DNA of 64,000 nt from Lachancea mirantina (lineage: Eukaryota > Ascomycota > Saccharomycetes > Saccharomycetales > Saccharomycetaceae): contig LT598469.1 in assembly GCA_900074745.1 (NCBI GenBank), positions 1,116,001 through 1,180,000 on the forward strand, in the 5' to 3' direction. Below the pieces are notes generated by a model. The model was not told the origin of the DNA and did not search any database. It saw only the letters and a program-made list of their open reading frames with translations. Positions 1 through 9,100 of the stretch are shown here, piece by piece. Position 1 is the stretch's first letter, and every line of letters begins with the position of its first letter. Both the position numbers and the translations under genes were made by a program.

Positions 1-1851
1 ATTGAGGGCTTCATCAGTCAGTTGTGGGGGGATGTTTATTTTAATTTGGGTATCTTTTCAGCAACTCCCAACAGCGGGAAGCACACGACATTTGTCGAAT
101 TTGTTTTGAATCCAATATACAAACTCTTTACCCACGCTCTATCCAGTGAGCCTGGAGTCCTGGCAACTACATTAAAAAAACACTTCAAGGTCGATTTGGA
201 CGGACCCGATCTTGGTTTAGATCCTCTCCCTCTTTTGAAGAAAGTCCTCTGTTTGGTGTTTCGAAATCAGGTTGGCCTTATTGACGTATTGGCTAAAAGC
301 AGAAATGTTAGCTCAACAGCGATGTCCATATCAGCAAGCAAACTCTCATCGAATGACATTCCTTCTCCTGTCCATGTTCTAGCACATGCTGTCCGCTGTG
401 TTGACTACTGTGGCGAAATTTGGGCTTTAGTGCGTGTTCATAAGGGAGTTTTAAAGAGAGGTGATAGACTGAAAGTCTTAGATGAGGGAAGTCCAAGAGA
501 TTTTGATACTCCAGAATTTGAAATCAAAGACATAGCACTGTTGGGTGGTAGGTACGTTGTGCCAGTAACGCAAGCTGGTGGAGGGCAGGTTGTTCTTGTG
601 AGAGGACCGGAAGAGTTCTTCACAAAAAGTGCCACCCTTACAAACTTACCCACATTCAGCTTCGGAGCCCTCGATTATTTGAACCAACCTGTCTTAAAGG
701 TGATTTTACAGCCTCTAGTAGCCAAAGAAATGCCACAAATGTCACATAGTCTGAGCCTCATAAATAAGCTGTACCCCGGCTGCGTCGTCAACGTTGAGGA
801 AAGTGGCGAGAATGTTGTCTTTGGACCGGCTGAACTCTTCTTAGACTCTCTGCTGTTTGAACTCAGGGAAATCTACGCTGGAATTGAAGTCAAAGTATCA
901 AACCCTCTATCCAAGTTTTCAGAAGGATGCACAGATGAGTCCTTCGCATCTATTCCAGTACATTCGAAAAATGCAAACCTCTCTATAAGTGTGAGTGCTC
1001 AAGCGATGGACGCTAAGTTGCTAGATGACTTGTCCAACGGACACTTTCGAAAAAGTGATTTTGAGGATCATCGTCATTTAGCTAAGAAACTTCGGACCGA
1101 GTACGGATGGGATTCTTTAGCTGCCCGGAATGTATGGGAATTTCAGAACTGCAACGTGTTTGTTGATGACACGCTCCCAGAACAAGTCGACAAAGTACGA
1201 GTTGCGCAATTAAAGGAGCAGATATTGGAGGGTTTTTACTGGGCTGTTCGAGAGGGCCCTCTAGCTGAAGAGCCTATTTTTGGCGTGCATTTCAGGTTAA
1301 TCGATATCGCTTGTGAGGGAGACGTTATTCCGGGTCAAGTTATCCCACTTGTGCGAAGAGCATGCTACGTTGCTCTTCTCACCGCTCAGCCAGCCATTCT
1401 TGAGCCCATATATGAGGTGAACATTATTGTTCACAGCCTAGCAAGCGGTGTACTGGACGAGCTTTTCCGAAAGAGACGTGGCGCCAAGATAACGCGCAGG
1501 ATTGAGATTCAAGGAACACCTTTGCTTGAAATTTGCGGTCGTATACCTGTGATTGACTCCTTGGGGTTCGAAACGGATCTGAGATTGGCAACGAATGGTG
1601 GTGGCATGTGTCAATTTTATTTCTGCAGGAAAACGTGGCGCAAGGTTCCTGGTGATGTTATGGATGAAGACACGCCAATACCGAAACTGAAGCCAGCTCC
1701 TACGGCAAGTTTAAGTCGCGATTTTGTTATGAAAACCCGTCGCAGGAAAGGGCTGTCCTCAGAAGGAACGTCATCAAATGACGGTCCTTCGCTTTCCAAA
1801 TACATCGAGCCAGAATTGTTCGCGAAACTGAAAGAAAACAATTTGATTTGA
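1..1851 (+). CDS. SNU114: Snu114-like U5 snRNP GTPase, 5' end outside window
   Basis: This is the C-terminal 616 residues of the EF-2-like spliceosomal GTPase of the U5 snRNP, which controls Prp8/Brr2 during spliceosome activation and disassembly. The frame is open from base 1 with no credible start, so the GTP-binding domain lies to the left of the window. What remains is the end of the G domain, a beta-barrel domain II (about residues 115-215), domain III (about 230-300) and EF-2-like domains IV and V. The C-terminal motif KTRRRKGLS, shared with human EFTUD2 and yeast Snu114, separates it from EF-2 and from Efl1. It is followed on the same strand by EBP2, as in S. cerevisiae (YKL173W-YKL172W). 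Confidence 0.93.
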   Translation: MEGFISQLWGDVYFNLGIFSATPNSGKHTTFVEFVLNPIYKLFTHALSSEPGVLATTLKKHFKVDLDGPDLGLDPLPLLKKVLCLVFRNQVGLIDVLAKSRNVSSTAMSISASKLSSNDIPSPVHVLAHAVRCVDYCGEIWALVRVHKGVLKRGDRLKVLDEGSPRDFDTPEFEIKDIALLGGRYVVPVTQAGGGQVVLVRGPEEFFTKSATLTNLPTFSFGALDYLNQPVLKVILQPLVAKEMPQMSHSLSLINKLYPGCVVNVEESGENVVFGPAELFLDSLLFELREIYAGIEVKVSNPLSKFSEGCTDESFASIPVHSKNANLSISVSAQAMDAKLLDDLSNGHFRKSDFEDHRHLAKKLRTEYGWDSLAARNVWEFQNCNVFVDDTLPEQVDKVRVAQLKEQILEGFYWAVREGPLAEEPIFGVHFRLIDIACEGDVIPGQVIPLVRRACYVALLTAQPAILEPIYEVNIIVHSLASGVLDELFRKRRGAKITRRIEIQGTPLLEICGRIPVIDSLGFETDLRLATNGGGMCQFYFCRKTWRKVPGDVMDEDTPIPKLKPAPTASLSRDFVMKTRRRKGLSSEGTSSNDGPSLSKYIEPELFAKLKENNLI

Positions 1852-2011
1852 AGCAAACCCAACGCTGAAATTCCATAATGAGTATAAACCATCCGGCAGG
1901 GGCCTGATAAAATCAAGAGGGTTTGTTGATCCGGCCGAGACGTGCTCAGCTGTCGTCGATTGTAGTTGGATCACTGTTTACGGACGTCCTCAAGTCCACT
2001 TTCCGAAATCG

Positions 2012-2046
2012 AAAAATTTTCAAGAGATGGGATGAGATGAGATGAG
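2012..2046 (+). promoter_or_regulatory. RRPE and PAC motifs upstream of EBP2
   Basis: AAAAATTTT (2012-2020, an RRPE) is followed by repeated GATGAG units (2031-2046, PAC). They lie 55-90 bp before the EBP2 ATG. This pair is the known signature of yeast ribosome-biogenesis promoters (Stb3 and Dot6/Tod6 targets) and fits the gene it precedes. Confidence 0.75.
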
Positions 2047-2102
2047 CTGTAAAGTCATCGGACTGAACTCGCACGAAACTTCTCTTGCTTCGATCAAATA
2101 CC

Positions 2103-3287
2103 ATGTCCAAAACTTCAAAGATTCAGAAGTTGTCCTCTCCGCCCGAGTCGGTGAAAGTAGCTGGCAAACCAGCCTCTGGAAAATCAGCGGGCGCTAAAGA
2201 GCAACAGACTTCGGTTGACAGTGCTGCTAAGCAAAGTCCTGTGACTGAAAACATCGATGCCAATGATACTTACTTGAGGGGTTCGGTTATATCGAGCGGA
2301 GGCGTTGAAACTTTGTCGAGAAAGGAGAAAAGAAAACTCAAGAAATTGCATAAGAAGCAGGAGCTCCAGCAATCTGAAGAAAACAAATTAGAAGAAGAAG
2401 CTTCAGAGAGTGAGCGAAAGGATGGAAAGCTGAGATTAGAAAAACTGGGTGAAAGTGACTCCGAGGCTGAATCAGACGAAGAAGAAGACGAAGAAAACCA
2501 AAAAGAGGAAGAAGAGGAGGAGGAAGAAGATGTCCCACTTTCGGACGTGGAGTTCGATTCTGACGCAGACGTTGTACCTCATCAGAAAGTGACGATCAAT
2601 AACTCAAGAGCTCTCAAACACTCGTTGGAACGAATTCGCTTACCTTGGAAAAAACATTCTTTCCATGAACATCAATCTATCACTTCATCTGCGAACACTG
2701 ACGAAGGCATAAAGGATATTTACGACGATACAGAGCGAGAGCTTGCCTTTTACAAGCAGTCACTGGAGGCTGTGCACGAAGCCAAAGAACACCTAAAGAG
2801 ATTGAAGGTGCCTTTCAAGAGGCCGCTCGATTACTTCGCCGAGATGGTCAAGAGTGACGAACACATGGACAAATTGAAATCCAAGCTTGTAGCAGAAGCA
2901 AGTGACAAGAAGGCCAGAGAAGAAGCGAGGAAGCAGAGACAGCTAAAGAAATTCGGTAAGCAGGTACAAGTGGCCACTTTGCAGAAGCGTCAAAAGGAGA
3001 AGAGAGAGACGCTTGAGAAGATCAAGTCTTTGAAAAGCAAAAGAAAGCACAATGAGATCGGGGATTCTGAGTTTGATGTTGGCGTGGAGGATGCTGCTTC
3101 CGAGAAAAGACCCCGTCCAAACAAGAAAAGACAGGCCAAAGATGCCAAATACGGGCGTGGTGGTATGAAACGGTTCAAGAACAAAAACGACTCCAAATCG
3201 TCAGCAGACGTAACCGATTTTTCTCATAGAAGAATGAAGGGCAAGGCAGCTCGTCCTGGAAAGAGCAGGCGTTCGAACAGACGTTAA
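2103..3287 (+). CDS. EBP2: Ebp2-family nucleolar ribosome-biogenesis factor
   Basis: 394 residues; the ATG at 2103 is chosen because the in-frame extension upstream would need a TTG start and runs into the promoter motifs. The protein has a lysine-rich N-terminal third and a glutamate-rich acidic tract around residues 120-155. It then has the conserved Ebp2 block beginning DVPLSDVEFDSDADVVPH and a strongly basic C-terminus typical of nucleolar proteins. In yeast, Ebp2 is required for 25S/5.8S rRNA processing and 60S assembly and binds Rrs1. Length is close to the S. cerevisiae protein (427 residues). The promoter has RRPE and PAC elements, consistent with co-regulation with LAS1 and RPA34 in this window. 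Confidence 0.95.
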   Translation: MSKTSKIQKLSSPPESVKVAGKPASGKSAGAKEQQTSVDSAAKQSPVTENIDANDTYLRGSVISSGGVETLSRKEKRKLKKLHKKQELQQSEENKLEEEASESERKDGKLRLEKLGESDSEAESDEEEDEENQKEEEEEEEEDVPLSDVEFDSDADVVPHQKVTINNSRALKHSLERIRLPWKKHSFHEHQSITSSANTDEGIKDIYDDTERELAFYKQSLEAVHEAKEHLKRLKVPFKRPLDYFAEMVKSDEHMDKLKSKLVAEASDKKAREEARKQRQLKKFGKQVQVATLQKRQKEKRETLEKIKSLKSKRKHNEIGDSEFDVGVEDAASEKRPRPNKKRQAKDAKYGRGGMKRFKNKNDSKSSADVTDFSHRRMKGKAARPGKSRRSNRR

Positions 3288-3718
3288 TTTTAAGGTGCTT
3301 TTCTTGTTTCTCTCATCCAATTTTCTAAATTAATTGTCGTGTAGTTTGCATTGGTCAGTAGCATCAGAAAGCATGGTGAGAATACGATCCATTAGTTTCA
3401 TAGAGTGGTAAGTATTAATTAACCACCTATCAAAGTGAACTGTGAGTTACTCTTAAACCTCTTTAGGTTAAGTTTAAAATACGTACGAATTGCTACCCAA
3501 CTGGAGCAAGAGAGCGATCAATGATCTTCAGCACAGCACTCTACGACCAAATTGATTTTCAGTTTTCGTAGGTGAGTAGCTCGAGGTCTAACTTTCTTAA
3601 AATTGCCGTCAAAAAATCTAAACGATTATCAGCTGATAGTTAGATATAATACTTTAAGAGAAGCTATTTTGTGTCAAATAACACTTCTGAGAAGCTCATA
3701 GAATCTCAATTGAAAGCA
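3288..3718. other. intergenic, EBP2 3' end and ERG20 promoter
   Basis: AT-rich spacer of 431 bp. It must hold the EBP2 terminator and the ERG20 promoter, but I recognise no specific site. A tiny spliced reading frame was considered here and rejected. Confidence 0.5.
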
Positions 3719-4774
3719 ATGTCTAAGGAGGAAAAGAGAGCTAAATTTTTAAGCGTTTTCCCGACCCTTGTCGAAGAGTTAAAGTCGGTTTTAACTGGTT
3801 ATGGTATGGCTAAAGATGCTGTGCAATGGTACGAGAAATCGCTGGATTATAACACCCCAGGTGGCAAACTGAACCGTGGTCTATCTGTTGTGGACACGTA
3901 TGCGGTGTTGAAAGGAGCTGAATCTCCTCTAAGCCTTCCAGAGAAGGAGTACTTCAAGTTGGCTCTTTTAGGATGGTGTATCGAGCTTTTGCAAGCGTAC
4001 TTTTTGGTCGCTGACGATATGATGGACAAGTCGATCACCAGAAGAGGACAACCTTGTTGGTATAGGGTGGATGGTGTCGGTGAGATTGCCATCAATGACG
4101 CGTTCATGCTGGAGGGTGCGATCTACGTGTTATTGAAAAAACATTTCAGAGACGATTCTTATTACGTTGACCTTTTGGAACTGTTCCACGACGTTACGTT
4201 CCAAACGGAATTGGGTCAATTGCTTGACCTGATCACGGCTCCCGAAGACAACGTCGACCTGAGCAAGTTCACTCTCGACAAGCACTCTTTTATCGTTCGT
4301 TTCAAGACCGCTTACTATTCTTTCTACTTACCAGTTGCGCTCGCCATGTATGCGGCGGGCGTCAGTGATGCAGAGGACTTGAAACAGGCACATGACGTTT
4401 TGATCCCGCTCGGTGAGTATTTCCAGATCCAAGACGACTATTTGGACTGCTTCGGGAAGCCCGAGGATATTGGCAAAATCGGTACCGATATCCAAGACAA
4501 CAAATGCTCGTGGGTTATCAATACTGCTCTCAAAATTTGTTCCCCAGAGCAACGTAAGACGCTGGATGAGCACTACGGTAGAAAGAACGCCGAAAGCGAA
4601 CAATACTGTAAACAAATTTTCCATGACTTAAAGATTGACCAAATTTACCACGAGTACGAAGAAAAAATCGCTACCGAATTGAAAGCGAAGATTGGCAAAA
4701 TCGACGAATCTCGCGGTTTCAAGAGCCAGGTTTTAACCGATTTTCTGGGAAAGATCTACAAGAGACAAAAATAA
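3719..4774 (+). CDS. ERG20: farnesyl pyrophosphate synthase
   Basis: 351 residues, matching the 352 of S. cerevisiae Erg20. The enzyme joins isopentenyl diphosphate to dimethylallyl diphosphate and then to geranyl diphosphate, giving farnesyl diphosphate for sterols, dolichol, ubiquinone, heme A and prenylation. Both aspartate-rich metal-binding motifs are intact: DDMMD near residue 100, followed by the arginine pair of [10 protein letters not shown], and DDYLD in [11 protein letters not shown] near residue 240. The aromatic residue upstream of the first motif (AYFLVADD) is the usual C15 chain-length determinant. An in-frame GTG at 3671 would add 16 residues, but the ATG at 3719 matches the family start. 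The C-terminus YKRQK is family-like. It is followed by QCR8, as in S. cerevisiae YJL167W-YJL166W. Confidence 0.98.
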   Translation: MSKEEKRAKFLSVFPTLVEELKSVLTGYGMAKDAVQWYEKSLDYNTPGGKLNRGLSVVDTYAVLKGAESPLSLPEKEYFKLALLGWCIELLQAYFLVADDMMDKSITRRGQPCWYRVDGVGEIAINDAFMLEGAIYVLLKKHFRDDSYYVDLLELFHDVTFQTELGQLLDLITAPEDNVDLSKFTLDKHSFIVRFKTAYYSFYLPVALAMYAAGVSDAEDLKQAHDVLIPLGEYFQIQDDYLDCFGKPEDIGKIGTDIQDNKCSWVINTALKICSPEQRKTLDEHYGRKNAESEQYCKQIFHDLKIDQIYHEYEEKIATELKAKIGKIDESRGFKSQVLTDFLGKIYKRQK

Positions 4775-4891
4775 GCAATTAGACGCTCGAAACAAGGCCA
4801 TTGAATGCCGGAGTTAAAGCTCATCAAGGTCGAATCGGAGGCTTTTAGATCAGATTTTATACAATGCTATAGCGTTAGTTCCTCCGCTCAG

Positions 4892-4896
4892 CCAAT
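4892..4896 (+). promoter_or_regulatory. CCAAT box upstream of QCR8
   Basis: CCAAT in the context GCCAATCAG, about 145 bp before the QCR8 ATG. CCAAT is the core bound by the Hap2/3/4/5 complex that activates respiratory genes, which suits a complex III subunit. A single pentamer is weak evidence on its own. Confidence 0.4.
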
Positions 4897-5039
4897 CAGA
4901 GGCCTTAATTTTTCACCTTTCTATTTTTCGGATATACCGTATACATTGAAAAACTGAAGAAACGTAATGAAACCAACTAGTAAATCTAAACGTTTACACA
5001 CCAAAAGTCAAGACTTTACAAGTTTACAAACTATCAACA

Positions 5040-5324
5040 ATGGGTGGACCAAGTGCCAAGACTTATATGGGATGGTGGGGTAGCATAGGCTCCCCGAAAC
5101 AAAAGGGAATTACCTCTTACGCCGTTTCCCCTTACGCGCAAAAGCCTTTGGCTGGAATATACCACAACGCTCTTTTCAACACTTTCAGAAGAGTCAAGTC
5201 CCAAATTCTGTTCGTAGTGCTTCCAGCTGGCATGTACTGGATGTGGTGGGTTAACTGCAGAGACTACAACGAGTACTTGTACACCAAGGCCGGCAGAGAG
5301 GAATTGAAGAGAGTTAACGTTTAA
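5040..5324 (+). CDS. QCR8: ubiquinol-cytochrome c reductase subunit 8
   Basis: 94 residues, the same length as the S. cerevisiae complex III subunit Qcr8, an accessory subunit of the mitochondrial bc1 complex that contacts cytochrome b and stabilises its assembly. It starts MGGPSAKTYMGWWGSIG, the family signature. One membrane segment (about residues 55-73) contains the tryptophan-rich stretch GMYWMWWVNC. No cleavable presequence is evident, as in the family. ERG20 lies directly upstream on the same strand, as in S. cerevisiae. Confidence 0.97.
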   Translation: MGGPSAKTYMGWWGSIGSPKQKGITSYAVSPYAQKPLAGIYHNALFNTFRRVKSQILFVVLPAGMYWMWWVNCRDYNEYLYTKAGREELKRVNV

Positions 5325-5724
5325 AATGCATTTTTTGCGCTGATCATCATCTCCTTTATTTATACAATACACCTGCCTTATATGGAGAAGCGAAGAATCT
5401 AGGTTTACAATGCGTGCGGGCGACCATTAAAGAAGAACGACTGACACCCCCGAAGAGACATAGATATAAGCTTTAACTGAGTGGAAATATATTCTAATGC
5501 ACTGATAACGATTTAGTTTTTTCTTGGTACAAGTAGGGAAAATGCAACGAGAAGAAATGGCGATGGGGTCTTGCGTAGATTAAGTTGGAACTCTAGGACT
5601 TTGGTAGCCCTGGAGGTAGCGTTGGGGCTGTTGAACAATTCGTGTACAATGATTGAACATTTGTCGTTTACAATGATTTATCATTCAAATCTTCAGTGAA
5701 TTTAGGAACTTTGGATCAAAAACT
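5325..5724. other. intergenic, QCR8 3' end and kinase promoter
   Basis: 400 bp without a credible reading frame or RNA gene. It holds the QCR8 3' UTR and the promoter of the following kinase; an imperfect repeat of TACAATGATT occurs near 5645-5680. I see no recognised regulatory site. Confidence 0.45.
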
Positions 5725-8298
5725 ATGGATGAACACCCCTTCAATATACTTCGTGAGTTAAATATACAGTCTTTTGACCGATTCGAGAATGTTGATATGG
5801 GAACAAAGATTGATGATGAAGAACAGTCGAAGGAGACATTGCGTTACATAGACCAGTCCGAGTTTTCCGGACAAGTTTCGTCGAAATTTCGTGAAGATGA
5901 CCAGACCCTCAACGAGGCATCGAACCAACCCTTATGCGCAGGCCGCATAAAGGAAGCGCACAATAAGGGTCCTGACGGTATGGAATCTGACGAATCAGGG
6001 GCTAGAGATCTGCCTCGCGTTAAAGACATGGCAATTAGGGTCTACTCGGAAAACGAGCGGTCGAATTTCGACGAAGACACTGGCGAGAGAATGTACGACG
6101 ACTGGCGTTACAGGCCAATTTATCGAGGAGATTTGCAATCTTATCGTGGAACAAAGCCCTTGGAAATACCGAGCGTGGCGAAACGCCGGTACTCGACATC
6201 GACAGATTACAAAGATGCAAGTTTAACGGGCCGTAACGACGAAAATGGAAACTACAAACGTGTTTTCGCTGATATGCAGGACGAATACATACCGGACTTT
6301 AGTTTCTCAGATGCTGTTTCCAAATGGCTGGTGGACGACATTGCTATGGGGCAAACGGAGGCTCCGTGGAGTAATGACGACGAAGAAGACATGAGAAATG
6401 CTTCTTCTTCGTCATCTGCGTCTCTGCAGATCAATACAAGCCATTCAAGGGTCATGCCTATCCCCCTCCCTGAAGGGAGGTCGTCGCTTTACCAATGGGA
6501 TGCAGGATCTCAGGGAAGCCAGCCCTATTCCACAGGGATTAGACCTACAGCCATATCTTTTGAGAAGGCAGACAAAATACCCTGGGCTTTGGAAACTTCA
6601 CGACCATCGGCCAGGCAGCTAAAGAGGCAGAAATCCGATATTCCCCCATCTCCTTGCACTGTGACACCATTAAGTCCAACGTCAATCCCAAACCTTAACC
6701 TAACCTCAGGTGAATTAAGGACAATTAGCTCCAAGCTTCCTGAAGACTTTATGAGTTTGCCCTATTCTCAGCGAAAAAAAATGATCATGAGCATATTTCC
6801 GGACAAAGATTACAAGAGCGTTATGTTGCAACTGAAAAAAACCTCCTTTCCCTCTGCTGAAAGTAGTTCGCGCCTTTTCCAGAGCAGACCGCGACGTGAG
6901 TCAGTGGCTTCCCAATTTTTGAGCTCGTTTACGCCGTCTTCATCTGCAAAATATACCCGTCGAAAGAATGATATCATGGGATATAAGTTGGGCAAGATTC
7001 TTGGGTTCGGCGCATGGGGAATGGTTCGCGAGTGCTGTCGTGACAGTAGTCTCGAAGATGGAGATCAAAGTCTTGGCGATCAAAGTACTTCTGATGTGAA
7101 TCATATGGAATCAGGTTCCATCAAGGCAATGAAGATAGTCAAATTTCGGGAGAATAATTCTGTTAAAAGCCAGGTTCTCAGGGAGGTCGAAATATGGGCA
7201 AGTATCAAGCACCATAACATTTTGCCTTTAATCAGCTGGAAGCTCGAGGAAGATTATGCAATCTATTGCCTCACAGAAAAAATTAGCGGTGGGACGCTTT
7301 ACGACCTGGTGATGTCTTGGAGCGAATTCAAAGACTCAAAAATCAATCTCAAAGAAAGACGTGACATAAGTGCGGCTCTATGCTTGCAAGCTGTATGTGC
7401 TCTTAAGTACATGCATTCAAAAAGCATTGTGCATGGCGACGTAAAGTTAGAAAATTGCTTACTGGAAAAAAGGCGAGACACGGGCAAAAGAGGCTGGCAT
7501 CTGTTACTGTGTGATTTTGGGATGAGTCGGCATTTTCATGTCCCAGCACCGAAGATATTGGATAGGACAACTGATTCTTTGACCAAGAGAGACATTCACC
7601 GAATAGACAAAAAGAAAAGGAAAAAGTACAAGATTCCAAAAGCCGTCTCGCATACCGGATTGGGCTCTTTATCTTTTAATGAGATGGAGTTACACGAAAG
7701 AACTAACAGAGATGGTACCGCGCCTTTAGGTGTGAGCTCATTTCCCAAACCATACGGCCCAGGAATGACTAGTGCTTTTATGTTGAGAAATTGCCTTTCA
7801 TCAAATGAGTTGAGCTTTTCCTCACAGGCAGAAACTATCCATGCAATATCCGCAGATGGTAGTCAGGATACGCAGAAAAGAAGAATCGAAGTCGGATGTC
7901 GCAGAATACAGGCGGATCCACATACGCACATCGGGTCGCTTCCATACGCTGCTCCTGAACTTTTGGAGCCAGGAAGACCATACCTTACACCTTCTGCTGA
8001 CACATGGGCTTTGGGAGTGACACTTTATACAATGCTTACTGGTAAGCTGCCCTTTAAGCACGATTACGAGCCCAGGCTTCGTGCAATGATCACGTCTGCC
8101 AAATATGATGAAGAGCTTTTACGCAGTGCGTGCTTTGATGACATTGAAGATGGTCAAACGGGGCAAGTTAAAAAATCACAACTACTTATGGATACGGTTG
8201 TGGGCTGTTTGCAAAAAGATTTCAAACAGCGTCACTCTCTGGACACCGTAGAAGAATTTCTTCGAAGGTATTTGTCTTTGTCATCGCCAGGCATCTAG
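5725..8298 (+). CDS. NNK1: Nnk1-like serine/threonine protein kinase
   Basis: 857 residues. The N-terminal half (about 1-410) is low in recognisable motifs, acidic and serine-rich. The kinase domain starts at about residue 422 with GKILGFGAWGMV; the invariant lysine is in AMKIVK. The catalytic loop reads HGDVKLEN near residue 569 (HGD rather than HRD), the metal loop DFG is near 597 and APE near 742. About 145 residues separate DFG from APE, where typical kinases have 20-35, so the activation segment carries a large insertion including a basic KKKRKK patch. Position between QCR8 and MRPL38 and overall similarity fit YKL171W (Nnk1), described in S. cerevisiae as a nitrogen-network kinase interacting with TORC1 and Gdh2. 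Activity is plausible since K, D and DFG are present; substrates are unknown to me. Confidence 0.85.
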   Translation: MDEHPFNILRELNIQSFDRFENVDMGTKIDDEEQSKETLRYIDQSEFSGQVSSKFREDDQTLNEASNQPLCAGRIKEAHNKGPDGMESDESGARDLPRVKDMAIRVYSENERSNFDEDTGERMYDDWRYRPIYRGDLQSYRGTKPLEIPSVAKRRYSTSTDYKDASLTGRNDENGNYKRVFADMQDEYIPDFSFSDAVSKWLVDDIAMGQTEAPWSNDDEEDMRNASSSSSASLQINTSHSRVMPIPLPEGRSSLYQWDAGSQGSQPYSTGIRPTAISFEKADKIPWALETSRPSARQLKRQKSDIPPSPCTVTPLSPTSIPNLNLTSGELRTISSKLPEDFMSLPYSQRKKMIMSIFPDKDYKSVMLQLKKTSFPSAESSSRLFQSRPRRESVASQFLSSFTPSSSAKYTRRKNDIMGYKLGKILGFGAWGMVRECCRDSSLEDGDQSLGDQSTSDVNHMESGSIKAMKIVKFRENNSVKSQVLREVEIWASIKHHNILPLISWKLEEDYAIYCLTEKISGGTLYDLVMSWSEFKDSKINLKERRDISAALCLQAVCALKYMHSKSIVHGDVKLENCLLEKRRDTGKRGWHLLLCDFGMSRHFHVPAPKILDRTTDSLTKRDIHRIDKKKRKKYKIPKAVSHTGLGSLSFNEMELHERTNRDGTAPLGVSSFPKPYGPGMTSAFMLRNCLSSNELSFSSQAETIHAISADGSQDTQKRRIEVGCRRIQADPHTHIGSLPYAAPELLEPGRPYLTPSADTWALGVTLYTMLTGKLPFKHDYEPRLRAMITSAKYDEELLRSACFDDIEDGQTGQVKKSQLLMDTVVGCLQKDFKQRHSLDTVEEFLRRYLSLSSPGI

Positions 8299-8562
8299 GA
8301 GTTACTTCTCTGATCTTAAATTGGCACGAGAAGGTTCGTGGCCTCATGTTTGCAGCTAATAGCCAACTAATAACTAAACGACACTTAATAATCCTATGTC
8401 TGTTCATTCTTCGTAGAAGCATCAGTTCGCTGGCAGATGAAGCGAATTCTCGAGACGTTATTCTATACGACTTTCACTAGATTCGTGAATGAAAATGAAA
8501 AATTAGGCAGGTTCGATATCAGAAAACTGGAAATCGAAAAAACCGGTAAAACGAAAAGTAGC

Positions 8563-8979
8563 ATGATATATCTCAAGTCTATTTTGAAAGTCGTCGATAA
8601 TTCTGGTGCTCAGTTAGCTGAATGCATTAAAGTATTAAGAAAAGGCTCACCCAAATCTCCCGGACGAGTAGGAGATCGAATCGTTTGCGTGGTTCAGAAA
8701 GCCAGACCTCTCACGCAAAATATCACGGGGACTTCGAACAACAATAGAGTGAAAAAGGGTGACATCGTACATGCCGTTGTCGTTCGCACCAAGCAAAAAA
8801 ATCAAATGCGGAATGACGGGTTTTGCGTAAGTTTTGGAGACAATGCCTGTGTGTTAGTCAATAAGAACAATGGGGAGCCATTAGGTACGAGAATAATGGC
8901 CAACGACGGGTGTGTGAGCAGCGAGCTGAGGGGAAAGGGATACAACAAAATCTCCTCTTTGGCAAGTAGGATTGTCTAA
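8563..8979 (+). CDS. MRPL38: mitochondrial ribosomal protein uL14m
   Basis: 138 residues, identical in length to S. cerevisiae Mrpl38 (YKL170W), the mitochondrial large-subunit protein of the bacterial L14 family. It starts [20 protein letters not shown], and VVDNSGA is the classic L14 signature. [11 protein letters not shown] and the C-terminal LASRIV are also family-typical. The frame is open upstream to an ATG at 8437, but the extra 42 residues have no counterpart in the family and do not look like a presequence, so I place the start at 8563. It converges with the following minus-strand kinase gene. Confidence 0.95.
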   Translation: MIYLKSILKVVDNSGAQLAECIKVLRKGSPKSPGRVGDRIVCVVQKARPLTQNITGTSNNNRVKKGDIVHAVVVRTKQKNQMRNDGFCVSFGDNACVLVNKNNGEPLGTRIMANDGCVSSELRGKGYNKISSLASRIV

Positions 8980-9100
8980 ACTGTTTTAAGGGCAAATTTC
9001 ATGTACATACAAATTTGAAATCTCACGAGTATATATCAAATTATTTTCAAAATCTGCATCTTCAACTGTTTGAAAGTACGTTCAGAATCGTTGAGAGATT

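Noticed and set aside
3373-3524. Possible spliced mini-gene (ATG at 3373, GTAAGT donor near 3409, TTTAG acceptor near 3466)
   Set aside because: Would give only about 31 residues, has no TACTAAC-type branch site and an intron of about 60 nt, and matches no family I know.
8437-8562. N-terminal extension of MRPL38
   Set aside because: The in-frame ATG at 8437 adds 42 residues absent from the family; the ATG at 8563 gives exactly the family length and start.
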